Assembly: GCA_964513465.1 (NCBI GenBank)
Contig: CAZEMR010000041.1
Span: 1-26,869 of the forward strand
Origin: CAZEMR01 sp964513465
GTDB taxonomy: Bacteria > Bacteroidota > Ignavibacteria > Kapaibacteriales > UBA2268
DNA length: 26,869 nucleotides
Direction: 5' to 3'
The position numbers were made by a program, and so were the translations under genes. Below are positions 1 through 9,400 of this stretch, in pieces. Under the pieces are notes generated by a model. The model made no database searches and was not told where the DNA came from. It saw nothing but the letters and a program-made list of their open reading frames with translations. The stretch's first letter is position 1, and the number at the start of each line of letters is the position of its first letter.

Positions 1-25
1 GTGAATATAATCCAGTAAATTTTTT

Positions 26-60
26 GCCGCATAATAATTTTTTATGCGGCTTTTTTATTT
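26..60 (+). terminator. Rho-independent terminator of an upstream gene outside the window
   Basis: An 8-bp perfect stem (26-33 pairs with 43-50, GCCGCATA/TATGCGGC) is followed by a long T-rich tract (51-67). It would end a plus-strand transcript entering from the left. Frame 1 is open from base 1 to a TAA at 16-18, which could be the last few codons of that upstream gene, but five codons are too few to call a gene. Confidence 0.8.
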
Positions 61-123
61 TTTTTTAATATTTTAATCAGAGCCTGTTAATCTGAATATA
101 TTTATTTATACCGCGATTTAATT

Positions 124-870
124 ATGCAAAAATTTATTTCAGCCTTCTTCATTCTCTTTCTTTCCATAGGATACTGCGCTTTTTCGCAGGTTACAATCAC
201 CACTAACCAGGGCCGAAAGCTCAGCGGATACATCGTCGGCGAGGATTCGTCGCATCTTCTGATCCGCCAAAGGGATGGATATATCCTATCGGTTAACCGA
301 TCGGGCATTAGATCGCAGCAAAACGAAACCAGCCGCGTGGAAATGGCCAGCGGCGAATCCCGCAGCCTGCATATTTCGCGGATAACGGAGGATTCGCTGA
401 TCGCCAGGGACGAATCGGGCGTCCGCACCGCAATCGCACGCGATGGTGTGCTCGATTATTATTCGCTCGATCAGCCGGGCAATTCATACGCCGCGGGGCT
501 TACTGCATTATCGCCCGGCGGGCTGAATATCTCGGGTCAGCATAATTTCGGATTGTTCGGCGTTCGGATGAGCGCGGGAGCGTTCCCGTGGAAAACTTTT
601 GGTATTCAATCGAATTTTTTTCTTAATTTAATCGACTCGAAAAATTTCGGAATTAACGTTTCCGTCGGCGTCGGGCATTCGAACTATTATCCGCTGCTCG
701 AATGGAAAAGCCCGACCGAGGTATATCAATATATGGAAACGTATTACGGCGCTTTTGCCGGATTCGGTTTCTATGGGGTATATGCCGAAGTGGGCATGAT
801 CGGCGGTTATCAGTGGGATCGCGGCTCCGGAATAATGTTCGAAATTGGCTATGTTTACAGATTTAATTAA
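124..870 (+). CDS. Predicted exported outer-membrane barrel protein of unknown function
   Basis: The 248-residue protein starts with a signal peptide (about residues 1-21, ending near CAFSQ). Residues about 22-115 are rich in short polar beta-type strands and look like a small SH3-like or beta-sandwich part. Residues about 120-248 alternate glycine and aromatic residues as in a small outer-membrane beta-barrel, ending in an aromatic-rich strand (GYVYRFN). The C-terminal half resembles the protein encoded just downstream (903-1415), most clearly over the last 45 residues. The genes are 32 bp apart and probably co-transcribed. The start is the ATG before the hydrophobic leader; no good ribosome binding site is visible. 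I do not recognise a named family and infer only an envelope location. Confidence 0.7.
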   Translation: MQKFISAFFILFLSIGYCAFSQVTITTNQGRKLSGYIVGEDSSHLLIRQRDGYILSVNRSGIRSQQNETSRVEMASGESRSLHISRITEDSLIARDESGVRTAIARDGVLDYYSLDQPGNSYAAGLTALSPGGLNISGQHNFGLFGVRMSAGAFPWKTFGIQSNFFLNLIDSKNFGINVSVGVGHSNYYPLLEWKSPTEVYQYMETYYGAFAGFGFYGVYAEVGMIGGYQWDRGSGIMFEIGYVYRFN

Positions 871-902
871 CAAAGTAAACCACTTTTTCAGGAATTCACA
901 AA

Positions 903-1415
903 ATGAAGCGCATATTGATTGTGTTGCTTTTTGGCTTTATGGCCATCCCCTCTTTTTCACAGCAAACAATAGGCTATCTGGCTCCGGAATTGGTTGTCAA
1001 AGACGCATATTCCTCATTCGGCGCGACCCTGTTCATGCCGGCGATGACTAATCTGAGCTATGGCTACGCCTTCGGAAACGGCTACGGGCTTCGGCTGACG
1101 GCAGGATATTACCCCGAGCTTGCTGCGGGATTTCATCTGAGCGGACTTAAGAATCTGGCAAAAAGCGAGCATTTCGAGTCGAATTTTTCGGTTGCAATGG
1201 GCTACCGGAGCGTGATTAAAGGGACGCTGAATTCATCGGACGACCGGAATAACGCATTCCACATGGGCGGATTTATGGATATGAATTTCTATGGGATATT
1301 TCTCGAGGCCGGGCTGGGCTATATGTCCGGCGATGCGGACGATTTCACTCCGATGATCAGCGATAATATCGGAATTATGTTCCAGCTTGGATATATATAT
1401 AGATTTAATGATTAA
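903..1415 (+). CDS. Predicted small outer-membrane barrel protein, paralogue of the preceding gene
   Basis: The 170-residue protein has a signal peptide (about 1-19, ending SFSQQ) followed by about 150 residues of alternating aromatic and glycine strands typical of an 8-stranded outer-membrane barrel. The last strands (FYGIFLEAG..., GIMFQLGYIYRFND) parallel those of the upstream protein (FYGVYAEVG..., GIMFEIGYVYRFN), so the two are probably diverged tandem duplicates. It lacks the roughly 100-residue N-terminal extra region of its neighbour. No enzymatic motif is visible. A weak GGAA lies about 10 nt before the ATG. Function unknown. Confidence 0.7.
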   Translation: MKRILIVLLFGFMAIPSFSQQTIGYLAPELVVKDAYSSFGATLFMPAMTNLSYGYAFGNGYGLRLTAGYYPELAAGFHLSGLKNLAKSEHFESNFSVAMGYRSVIKGTLNSSDDRNNAFHMGGFMDMNFYGIFLEAGLGYMSGDADDFTPMISDNIGIMFQLGYIYRFND

Positions 1416-1419
1416 ACGA

Positions 1420-1444
1420 GCCGGAGGCCGCTATGCCCCCGGCC
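1420..1444. terminator. GC-rich hairpin between convergent genes
   Basis: A GGCCG (1426-1430) / CGGCC (1440-1444) stem, with an alternative CCGG pairing, lies between the stops of the convergent barrel gene and AhpD-like gene. No T-tract follows it on either strand, so termination is plausible but weakly supported. Confidence 0.35.
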
Positions 1445-1455
1445 GGATTGATTAA

Positions 1456-1812
1456 TCAGTCGAGTCCTACTTTTTCGAACTGTTCGAGCGCCTTCAGGGC
1501 CTGCGAGCCGTAAACGACCGACGGACCGCCGCCCATCAGAATAGATACGCCGACAGTTTCGGCGATTTCCTCGCGTGTGGCGCCGGCTTTCATTGCGTCA
1601 TGCACATGGAATGCGATGCAGCCGTCGCAGCGCACGGTGATGCCGATTGCAAGCGCGATCAATTCCTTGATTTTTCCGCTCAGCGCGCCGTCTTTGGATG
1701 TTGCTTCGTGCATTTTCATGAATCCTTCCATTACGTCCGGGCTTTCCTTAGCGCATTTCTGCAATAACTGATTAACTTCTTTGTTTAGTTCGGGATAGCT
1801 TTGAGAAGCCAT
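1456..1812 (-). CDS. AhpD-like / carboxymuconolactone decarboxylase family protein (CxxC redox type)
   Basis: The 118-residue, single-domain all-helical protein belongs to the CMD/AhpD superfamily. It carries the redox-type signature C62-D-G-C65 followed by H69, in the usual context (TVRCDGCIAFH, then AxxAGATxEEIAE). In AhpD-type members this CxxC/His set reduces disulfides or peroxide-oxidised partners; in decarboxylase-type members it is absent. It is therefore more likely a small thiol peroxidase or disulfide reductase than a decarboxylase. The length matches the family. The start is well supported by AAAGGAG about 6 nt before the ATG. It lies downstream of nhaA on the same strand, 176 bp away, and could be a separate unit. 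The physiological substrate is not evident. Confidence 0.88.
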   Translation of the reverse strand: MASQSYPELNKEVNQLLQKCAKESPDVMEGFMKMHEATSKDGALSGKIKELIALAIGITVRCDGCIAFHVHDAMKAGATREEIAETVGVSILMGGGPSVVYGSQALKALEQFEKVGLD

Positions 1813-1922
1813 GTTAACTCCTTTAAATTAATAATAAATACAGATAAATCGAATTGATTCATTCGATTGATTAGGATTTTCAGCATTAGGATAATAAAGA
1901 GATTATTCAGTCAAATATGACC

Positions 1923-1947
1923 GGCCGCCCAAAGGAATTGAGCGGCC
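1923..1947 (-). terminator. Possible terminator hairpin downstream of nhaA
   Basis: A 6-bp GC-only stem (GGCCGC 1923-1928 / GCGGCC 1942-1947) with a 13-nt loop lies in the 176-bp gap between nhaA and the AhpD-like gene. Downstream on the minus strand there is only an interrupted T-rich stretch, so this is a weak call. Confidence 0.35.
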
Positions 1948-1988
1948 TGATTTGAATGATTCTAAATTGTCGATATATACCGACCGCA

Positions 1989-3323
1989 TTAGTCGGAGAC
2001 ATATTTTACTGTTTTTCGGCTTCTTGCCCATAAAACGATATAGCCCAGCAGTCCGGCTAAGAATGATGCGCCCAGAATACCGACTTTGGCCGAGGCCACC
2101 AGCACCGGGTCCATATACGCCAGATTTGCTATGAAAATGGACATCGTGAAGCCAATTCCCGCGAGAAATCCGATGCCGAGTATATATAAATAATCGGCAT
2201 TTTCGGGAAGATCCGCCAGCCGAAGCTTGACTCCGAGTATCGAAAAGAGGGTGATCCCCAGGACTTTGCCAAGTATCAGACTGACGCCAATAGTCAGCGC
2301 CAGCGCGATGTCGAGCTCTGCTCCTCCGCCGACAGTCACCCCGGCATTGCTGAATGCGAATATCGGCAGGATAACGAATGCCACCCATCCGTGGAGTTTG
2401 TGCTCGAGCAATTGCAGCGGCGACTGAATTTTCTCGGTGTCCGAGTCGATATGGTGCAGTATATTCATCTGGCGCGGTGTCAGCAGTTGGTTCGGTCCAT
2501 AAGTATATTCGCCCTTAGGGCGAAGCCTTTCGAGCATATCTCGGGTATCCTCGACGTATGTGCCGAGTCCGGCGCCGCGGCGCACAGGAATCGTGAATGC
2601 TATCAGCACGCCGGCAATCGTAGGATGAATACCCGATTTGAGGAACAGGAACCAAATAACGAGGCCAATGATGAAGAATATATATTTTGAATAAAATTTC
2701 ACTGAGCTGAGCATAAAGAGCATCACCAAAAGCGCCAGTGAGATAAGAATGAGCATCCATTTGATGCCGCTGCTGTAGAATATCGCAATAACCATCACTG
2801 CGGCCAGATCATCGATGATAGCGAATGCGGTGAGGAATATCTTCAGCCCCACGGGGACGCGCGGCCCGAGCAGCTTGAGTATAGCCAGCGAGAATGCAAT
2901 ATCGGTGGCCATGGGTATGCCCCAGCCGCTGATTGCTTCGGGATTGTCGTTCATAAAGAAAAAGACGCCGATAGGGAATACTATACCGCCAATTGCAGCA
3001 AAAAACGGGAATGCGGCCTTGCGGAAGGTGCTGAGCTCGCCGACCATCAGCTCGCGCTTGATTTCGAGTCCGATCAGGAAGAAGAATATAGCCATCAGCC
3101 CATCGTTGATCCATAGGAATATTGGCTTGCTGATCTGGAAAATATCCTCTATTTCGAATCCGATATTATGCTGCCACAATCCGTCATAGGTTGCGCTCAT
3201 CGGAGAATTTGCCCAAAAAATCGCTATCAACGCGGCGAAAAAAAGGATAATACCGCTGGAGCTTTCCATTTCGAAGAATCTGGTGAACGGTTCGAGTACA
3301 ATCTTTTCAATTTTCTTGCGCAT
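1989..3323 (-). CDS. nhaA: Na+/H+ antiporter NhaA
   Basis: The 444-residue inner-membrane protein has about 12 hydrophobic helices and exchanges cytoplasmic Na+ for external H+, supporting pH and sodium homeostasis. Family hallmarks are all present: the helix-IV segment ATDIAF (D141, equivalent to E. coli D133), the ion-binding pair D171-D172 in FAIIDDLAAV (E. coli D163/D164), GLEIKRELMVGEL in the early cytoplasmic loop, and SGIHPTIAGVLIAF. There is a hydrophilic loop of about 60 residues (roughly 265-325), longer than in E. coli but common in other NhaA proteins. Start: ATG preceded closely by AGGACT. A Na+-based energy economy or a saline habitat would fit, but this is inference. Confidence 0.96.
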   Translation of the reverse strand: MRKKIEKIVLEPFTRFFEMESSSGIILFFAALIAIFWANSPMSATYDGLWQHNIGFEIEDIFQISKPIFLWINDGLMAIFFFLIGLEIKRELMVGELSTFRKAAFPFFAAIGGIVFPIGVFFFMNDNPEAISGWGIPMATDIAFSLAILKLLGPRVPVGLKIFLTAFAIIDDLAAVMVIAIFYSSGIKWMLILISLALLVMLFMLSSVKFYSKYIFFIIGLVIWFLFLKSGIHPTIAGVLIAFTIPVRRGAGLGTYVEDTRDMLERLRPKGEYTYGPNQLLTPRQMNILHHIDSDTEKIQSPLQLLEHKLHGWVAFVILPIFAFSNAGVTVGGGAELDIALALTIGVSLILGKVLGITLFSILGVKLRLADLPENADYLYILGIGFLAGIGFTMSIFIANLAYMDPVLVASAKVGILGASFLAGLLGYIVLWARSRKTVKYVSD

Positions 3324-3641
3324 AGTCCTGCCTGAATTTTTGCATTATCAATATTAGATTAACGAGGGTATGGCCTCATTCCGGCGAGTATGTGGATTAA
3401 TTGACGGAAATGGGTATATAACTATTTTATTGAATATTTGCCATATTCCCGAGGGAATAATTTCTTCAAAATATAATCGGACTTTGTCGTCTTAATTTGT
3501 AAAATATATAAATTCAAAAAGTCTGCTGCCAGCTTTGAATAGCAACACAAACGATACAGCAATTAAATATACTTTGCTAATATTCTTAGGTATGCCTAAT
3601 TTGTATTGTCATTAATTCATTTTTTTCAACGGTTTTTGATA
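3324..3641. promoter_or_regulatory. Divergent intergenic region between nhaA and the TonB-receptor unit
   Basis: This AT-rich 318-bp gap holds the promoters of nhaA (leftward) and of the His-rich/TonB-receptor pair (rightward). The one clear element is the DtxR-type palindrome at 3586-3599, annotated separately. I cannot place -35/-10 or Bacteroidota -33/-7 boxes with confidence. Confidence 0.5.
3586..3599. promoter_or_regulatory. DtxR/IdeR/MntR-like operator
   Basis: A perfect 14-bp inverted repeat, TTAGG-TATG-CCTAA, lies 43 bp before the ATG of the His-rich membrane protein. It matches the core of the established DtxR/IdeR consensus (TTAGGTTAGCCTAACCTAA) and related metal-sensor sites. A DtxR-family iron or manganese repressor binding here would switch on the small membrane protein and TonB receptor under metal limitation. 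No DtxR gene is in the window. Confidence 0.6.
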
Positions 3642-4019
3642 ATGTCTAAAATTAAAAGAGGAAATATTCACAGGGCATTAGCGATTATATCGATCGTGGG
3701 AATAATAATATTTGGTTATAATATGACCACGAATCTTCATTATCACGTTACTTCAAACGGGGTAATCGTATCGCACTCTCATCCATATTCCTCTGCACAG
3801 GGCAGCCCGGCCAATCCCAGTCACAGCCATTCCGACAGCGAAATAAATCTACTTGCGCTGCTTACTTCTGCCGGCGTCGGCGGTTTGATGATTATGGCCT
3901 CAATATCGCTGCCTGTTTTGTGCTTCAAAGTATCATATATTCGGTTTAAAGCATTCCACATTCCGTCTCTCGAATGTCTTTCAGCATTTACCGGGCGGGG
4001 ACCTCCGCATATATCCTGA
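3642..4019 (+). CDS. Small His-rich membrane protein upstream of a TonB receptor
   Basis: The 125-residue protein (from the ATG at 3642) has a hydrophobic segment at about 11-27, an intervening His-rich stretch of about 40 residues containing HYH, HSHP and SHSHS motifs, a second hydrophobic segment at about 65-85, and a short tail ending in GRGPPHIS. Small proteins of this plan are common directly before TonB-dependent receptors in Bacteroidota and are generally uncharacterised; metal binding in the periplasm is the obvious inference from the His cluster. It sits just downstream of a DtxR-type palindrome and 50 bp before the receptor gene. An upstream TTG at 3606 would add 12 residues, but it brings the start almost onto the operator, so I prefer the ATG. 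Confidence 0.75.
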   Translation: MSKIKRGNIHRALAIISIVGIIIFGYNMTTNLHYHVTSNGVIVSHSHPYSSAQGSPANPSHSHSDSEINLLALLTSAGVGGLMIMASISLPVLCFKVSYIRFKAFHIPSLECLSAFTGRGPPHIS

Positions 4020-4069
4020 TTAATCATTCCCAATATTTTTTTTAAATTTTATTAATCTAGGAGATTCTA

Positions 4070-6439
4070 ATGAAAACAGAATTGAAATTCTCTATTCTGC
4101 TTGCAGGACTCTGCGTGATGATGGCTCTTTCAGGCAGTTATAATATATATGCATACGATCTAACCACGCAATATGGAAAAATAACCGGTACCGTTCGCGA
4201 CGAAGAAGGGTATCCACTTGCAGGAGCTACAATTATGCCGGAGCGTCAGATGGGTGGAACATATGCGTCGCCCCAGGGTGGATTCTCATTTAACAAAGTA
4301 CCGGCCGGAAAAATCACATTGATTGCAACCATGGTAGGATACAAATCGCAAAAGATGGAAGCCGTAGTCCCCCCGAATGGCGAGGTAAATGTCGATTTTG
4401 TGTTGCCAATGGGTAACCTCAGGACTGGCACCGTTGTCGTTACCGGCACCTCCACTCCCCATGCAATAGAGGACTCACCGGTGCATACCGAGGTAATCAC
4501 TTCCAAACTAATTGACGCCAAACGGGCGTGCAATCTCGCTGAAGCGCTCGACGCTCATACCGGCGTTATGATAGAGAACAACTGCAATAATTGCAATTTC
4601 ACGCAGGTTAGGATTAACGGGCTCGACGGCAAATATTCGGAAATTCTTATCGACGGAGATCCGGTATTTAGTACCATGGCCGGCGTTTACGGACTGGAGC
4701 AGATACCCGAGGAAATGGTCGATCAGATAGAAATCGTCAAGGGCGGCGGGTCATCGCTTTATGGCGGTGGGGCCGTCGCTGGAGTAATAAACATTGTGCA
4801 GCGCAGGCCGCTGGTCAACCGGATGAAATTCAAATATCAGGGCAATTCCACTATGGGTGCGGATAATCCCGGCGATATGTCGGGTATCGGAATTATGGAC
4901 CATTACTTGAGCGCGGTGGCGGAGATGGTCTCCGATAATAGAAATTCCGGCGCATTTATATTCGGTTCGATTCGAAACCGCAAACCATACGACCGAAATG
5001 GCGACGGCTTCAGCGAATTGGGATACGTAAAAAGCGAATCAATCGGCAGCAATATATTTCACTCCTTAGATGAAGACCGGGAACTATCGATAACTTTCCA
5101 TCATATTCATGAAAAAAGGCGCGGCGGGAATATGTTCGATCGGCCATATCACGAGGCGGACATTACCGAGGCAGTCGAGGCATGGAGGTGGGGCGGCAAA
5201 ATTTCCTACGACGAAATGATTAATTCCAATATTAATATAAACACTTATTATGCCTTCGCATTAACCAACAGAGAATCATACTATGGAGGCACCGGCGGAG
5301 ATACTTCCGCTGCGATGAGATCGGAAGCGCTTGGCGCATATGGCAAGACGAATAATCCTTTGCACATGGCCGGAGTAAAGTCATATTTCACTTTTGGCAG
5401 GCAGTTATTAACCGTGGGCATGGATTATAAAACCGAACATTTAGAGGATTTCAGCGTGCGAAATCCGGAATTTAAAATTGATAATACCTATACAAATTTC
5501 GGTATATTTGTCCAGGACGACATCCATATCCTCGAGGACGAATCGCTGGGAATCGTGTTGGGTGCAAGGCTGGACAAACATTCGGAAATCGACGCTGTCG
5601 AAATAAGTCCGCGTATCAGCGCAAGATACGAAATTGTCGAGGGCGGCAGCCTTCGGGCATCGTTCGGAAGGGGATTCAAACCCCCGCAGCCATTTAGCGA
5701 GGATCTTCATGTAGAATCGCTCTCGGGCAAACAAAGAATCCTCCGCAACGCTGAGGGACTCGAATCCGAAAAGAGCAATTCAATCAGTGCCGGACTGGAT
5801 TATACGGGAGATTTAGGAGAAATCTCATGGTATATGAATCTTGTCGGGTTTTATACTAATTTATTTAATGCGTTCGCTTTTGAATTCGATAGAGAAACCG
5901 AATCATCGGTAATTTACAAACGAATCAACGCCGGCGAGGCAAGTGTTTATGGAATCGAAAGCAATATTGGAATCCGGCCAATCAATCCTGTAGAGATTCG
6001 ATTTGGTATTAATTACAAAAAGGCCGGCTACGGCGAGCCCAATCCGGATTACGGCGATCAGCCAGGCGCAGATCAATTTATCCGTACGCCCGATCTGAGT
6101 ATGAATTTGGTATTAAATTGGGAAATAAGCGATGATTTGGCTTTGAATTCCACTACCAAATACCTTGGGCCGGCGTTTCTGCCGCATGAAACTCAGATGG
6201 ACGAGTCCACAGGCATAATCCCACTTATAAAAAGTGATTCATATCTTGTAATTGATTTTTTGATTAATTACGATTTGCAGCTTGCACAGAAAAACAAGTT
6301 GCAACTTTCGTTCGGCATTAAAAATCTTACTGATGCTTATCAAAGCGATTTGGATCGGGGAGTCGATCGTGACCCGGCATATATATATGGTCCTTCATTG
6401 CCGCGGACTGCATTTTTCGGAATCAATTACGGTTGGTAA
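4070..6439 (+). CDS. TonB-dependent outer-membrane receptor, probably for a metal or metallophore
   Basis: The 789-residue protein has a signal peptide (about 1-28), a carboxypeptidase-regulatory-like beta-sandwich (about 35-115, TGTVRDEEGYPLAGA), a short TonB-box-like segment (GTVVVTGTST, about 120-129), a plug domain (about 130-245, ending GGGSSLYGGGAVAGVINI) and a 22-strand barrel to the C terminus. The plug carries a C172-N-N-C175 pair before FTQVRINGLDG, a feature of a CirA/copper-type receptor group in Bacteroidota. It imports a large or scarce ligand using TonB energy. The upstream His-rich protein and DtxR-type site point to an iron, manganese or other metal ligand, but substrate is inference. 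Start supported by AGGAG about 8 nt before the ATG. A strong terminator follows. Confidence 0.92.
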   Translation: MKTELKFSILLAGLCVMMALSGSYNIYAYDLTTQYGKITGTVRDEEGYPLAGATIMPERQMGGTYASPQGGFSFNKVPAGKITLIATMVGYKSQKMEAVVPPNGEVNVDFVLPMGNLRTGTVVVTGTSTPHAIEDSPVHTEVITSKLIDAKRACNLAEALDAHTGVMIENNCNNCNFTQVRINGLDGKYSEILIDGDPVFSTMAGVYGLEQIPEEMVDQIEIVKGGGSSLYGGGAVAGVINIVQRRPLVNRMKFKYQGNSTMGADNPGDMSGIGIMDHYLSAVAEMVSDNRNSGAFIFGSIRNRKPYDRNGDGFSELGYVKSESIGSNIFHSLDEDRELSITFHHIHEKRRGGNMFDRPYHEADITEAVEAWRWGGKISYDEMINSNININTYYAFALTNRESYYGGTGGDTSAAMRSEALGAYGKTNNPLHMAGVKSYFTFGRQLLTVGMDYKTEHLEDFSVRNPEFKIDNTYTNFGIFVQDDIHILEDESLGIVLGARLDKHSEIDAVEISPRISARYEIVEGGSLRASFGRGFKPPQPFSEDLHVESLSGKQRILRNAEGLESEKSNSISAGLDYTGDLGEISWYMNLVGFYTNLFNAFAFEFDRETESSVIYKRINAGEASVYGIESNIGIRPINPVEIRFGINYKKAGYGEPNPDYGDQPGADQFIRTPDLSMNLVLNWEISDDLALNSTTKYLGPAFLPHETQMDESTGIIPLIKSDSYLVIDFLINYDLQLAQKNKLQLSFGIKNLTDAYQSDLDRGVDRDPAYIYGPSLPRTAFFGINYGW

Positions 6440-6463
6440 ATACTTCGCGAATTGTGTGAAATT

Positions 6464-6494
6464 GCCGGTTGGCGATATGTCGGCCGGCTTTTTT
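6464..6494 (+). terminator. Rho-independent terminator of the TonB-receptor unit
   Basis: The stem GCCGGTTGG (6464-6472) pairs with TCGGCCGGC (6480-6488), with G-T wobbles in the upper part, and is followed by six T (6489-6494). The stop codon of the convergent histidine-kinase gene (6493-6495) lies at the end of the T-tract, so the two transcription units abut with no spacer. Confidence 0.85.
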
Positions 6495-9400
6495 AGCGCT
6501 CGAGCACCCGCTTCAGCTCGCGAATGAACTGATCGATCTGGATTGGTTTTTCGATACGGCCGGCAAATCCATAGTCCTCATAATGTGCCACAATCGGCTT
6601 GGTTGAATGCCCGCTGAAGACTAATGCCCGCACCTTGGGGTCGATTTTTTTCATTTCGCGGAGCGTGTCCTCGCCGCCCATCTTGCTGCCATGAATAGTC
6701 AGATCGAGTATGACCGCATCGTATGATTCATCTTTTGAATTTTTCTCTTTGAATTTCTCTATTGCTGACTCCGGGCCTTCTGCCGTGTCCATATCGATAT
6801 CAAATTCTTCGGAAATATCGGCAAAGACATCGCGAATGTCCTCGTCGTCGTCCATCAGCAGCAACTGATACCTGCGTCCGAGTGATCCGGATTCCTCCTC
6901 TGCGACCTGCTCCTCGCCGTTTTGTTCTGAGCGTGCGGGCAGATATATATAGAATGTCGTTCCTTCGCCCTCTTCGGATTTGAACTCGATCGCCCCTCCG
7001 TGCTTGCGGATAATAAACTGCGCCGAGGGGAGCCCAAGGCCGTGCCCCTTCTCCTTGGTCGAAAAGAATGGATCGAAAATCTTTTCCTGCAACTCTTTGG
7101 GTATGCCGCTGCCGCTGTCTTCTACAGTGATTTGTACATAGGCGCCCTCCGGCAGCGCTTCGAGCTGGTCGTCTCCGATCGATATATTTCGTGTGCTGAC
7201 TCGGAGTCTTCCCCCATTGGGCATTGCCTGGCGGGCGTTAATGACCATATTAAGGATCACTTCATTGATCTGTTTTGCATCGGCTGAAACGGTGTTTATA
7301 TCGTTATCAAAATTCTTTATATAGGTAATATTCGAACCACTTAGCCCCATGTTGACTGCTTCGTCTACTACTTCGTTGATGTCGATAAAGTTCTTGACAG
7401 GTTTGTCGCCGCGATAGAATGTCTGGAAGCGATTAGCCAGCGCTGCGGCTTTATCAATGGATTTTTCGACTTTCATCAGCATTTCCGGGGCGCGTTCGGG
7501 CCGCTTTTTGGCAAGCTCGACGCTCAGCGAAATGGATGTCAGTATATTTTTGAAATTGTGCGCAATTCCGCCTGCAACGATTCCGAGCGATTCGAGCTTG
7601 GAGAATTTCTGCAGCTCTTCGTACGCCTTGAGCGTTTCCGTAATGTCTATATATGTAATCACCACACCATAGCCCGCTATCGGCAGCGGGGCGGCGGTAA
7701 CGCTTATCCATGTTACTTCCCCTGTGGGTTTTTCAATGCCCATCCGCACATCCTTTATCACTCTGCCCTCCTTTAGAGCGCGGACGCTGGCGTATTCCTC
7801 TGCGGGCATAATTGTGCCGTCGAGGCGAATTATTTTCCATTGTCCGGAGTCAATAGTTCGCTCGGTCTGCTCTTCTACGGGCAGTCCGAGCAGTTTTTCG
7901 GCGAGCCTGTTTGCTTCGATTATATTTCCATTGCTGTCGGTAACGTTAATACCTAATGGGAATGAATAAAACAGCACACGATATTTCTCTTCGCTCTCGC
8001 GCAACGCTTCGGCCGCCTGCTTTCTTTCCAGGATTGCCGCAAAATGATTCGCAAGCGTATTAATCGCAGATTCATATTTAATTTTGGCACCGGGCTTCAA
8101 AAATATGGTGGCGCCGCCTGATTGCCGGTTGTCGATAAGAAAGCCAATGTGGTATATATCGCCGGGATTCAATAGCTCCTCGAATTCGGCGGCTTTATTA
8201 TCGTCGAAATATCCCGCTATCAGCTGATTTAGCGGAAGTTCGATTTTTTCTAATTTACCTGTGGCATATTTAGATGAATTCAGCTCGTAAATCTGCAAAT
8301 CGAATTGTAACTCGATTAATTTTTGTCCAATAAGATCATCAATTTTATCTTCGACTTCTTCAAATCCGGCTGTAGCGTTTATCGACAGCATTTGCGAAGA
8401 TTTGTCATTTGAAGTAATAATTACGTAAGAATCGGGATTTACTTCGTGGATAGCTTCGGCAAGCAGCCTGCATATTTCCGACGAATTGTCTGTCTGCCCC
8501 GCAGCGAATGCCCTGTCATTGATATACTGAAGCTGGGCAAGATATTGCTCGCGATCTGCTTCGGCCTGGCGCCGCTCGGATATATCCTGAATAAACCCAT
8601 CGAGATAGAGGATCGGGGTCTCGCTGCCGCGTATAGCCCTGCCCTTTTCGAATACCCATTTGACGCTGCCGTCTTGATGCACTACGCGGTATTCGATATT
8701 CCATATCCGATTTCCTCGAACTGCACTCATTACTTCTTCGAAAACCCTTCGGCGATCCTCCGGATGGATCATTTTTGCGAAGCTGATCAGTCGGTTTCCG
8801 GCAACTTCCTCGGATGAGTATCCCGTCAGTTTTTCGATCTGTTTGCTTATATATATCATTGTCCATTCTTTGTCGAGAAGGCATCGGTACACAACTCCGG
8901 GCAGATTGGACACCAGCGATTGATAGCGGTCGCGGCTGTCGCGCAGAATATCCTCGGTCTTTTTCAGCTCGGTCACATCAGTGCTGATACCGATCATGGC
9001 AAAGGATTTTCCGTTTTTGTCGCGGATCATCCTGGTTCGGGTATCGAGCATAATTTCTCTGCCCGCAGGAGTGAAATTAGAAACCACTCCTCGCCACTCA
9101 CCGTATTTTTGAGTATTTCGCAAAATCTCATGCTGGCTGGCGCCATACCGGGTGTTCTCGCCGTAAAATTCAACATGGCGTCCGATAAGCTCTTCCCGGC
9201 TCATACCAAAGGTCTGGCAAACTCTTTTGTTTACATAAGTGATATGGCCTTCCATATCGGTTGCGGTCACCCAGTCCTGGATATGATTAAGCAGAACTGC
9301 CTGGAATTCGAGCTCCTGCTCGGCTATTTTACGATCGGTGATGTCGAGCAATACTCCCTGGAAATGGGTCGCATTCCCGAATTGATCGCGCACAATTGTG

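Noticed and set aside
3606..3641. TTG start adding 12 residues to the His-rich protein
   Set aside because: It would begin 6 bp after the operator palindrome and has no ribosome site; the ATG at 3642 begins a normal membrane protein N terminus.
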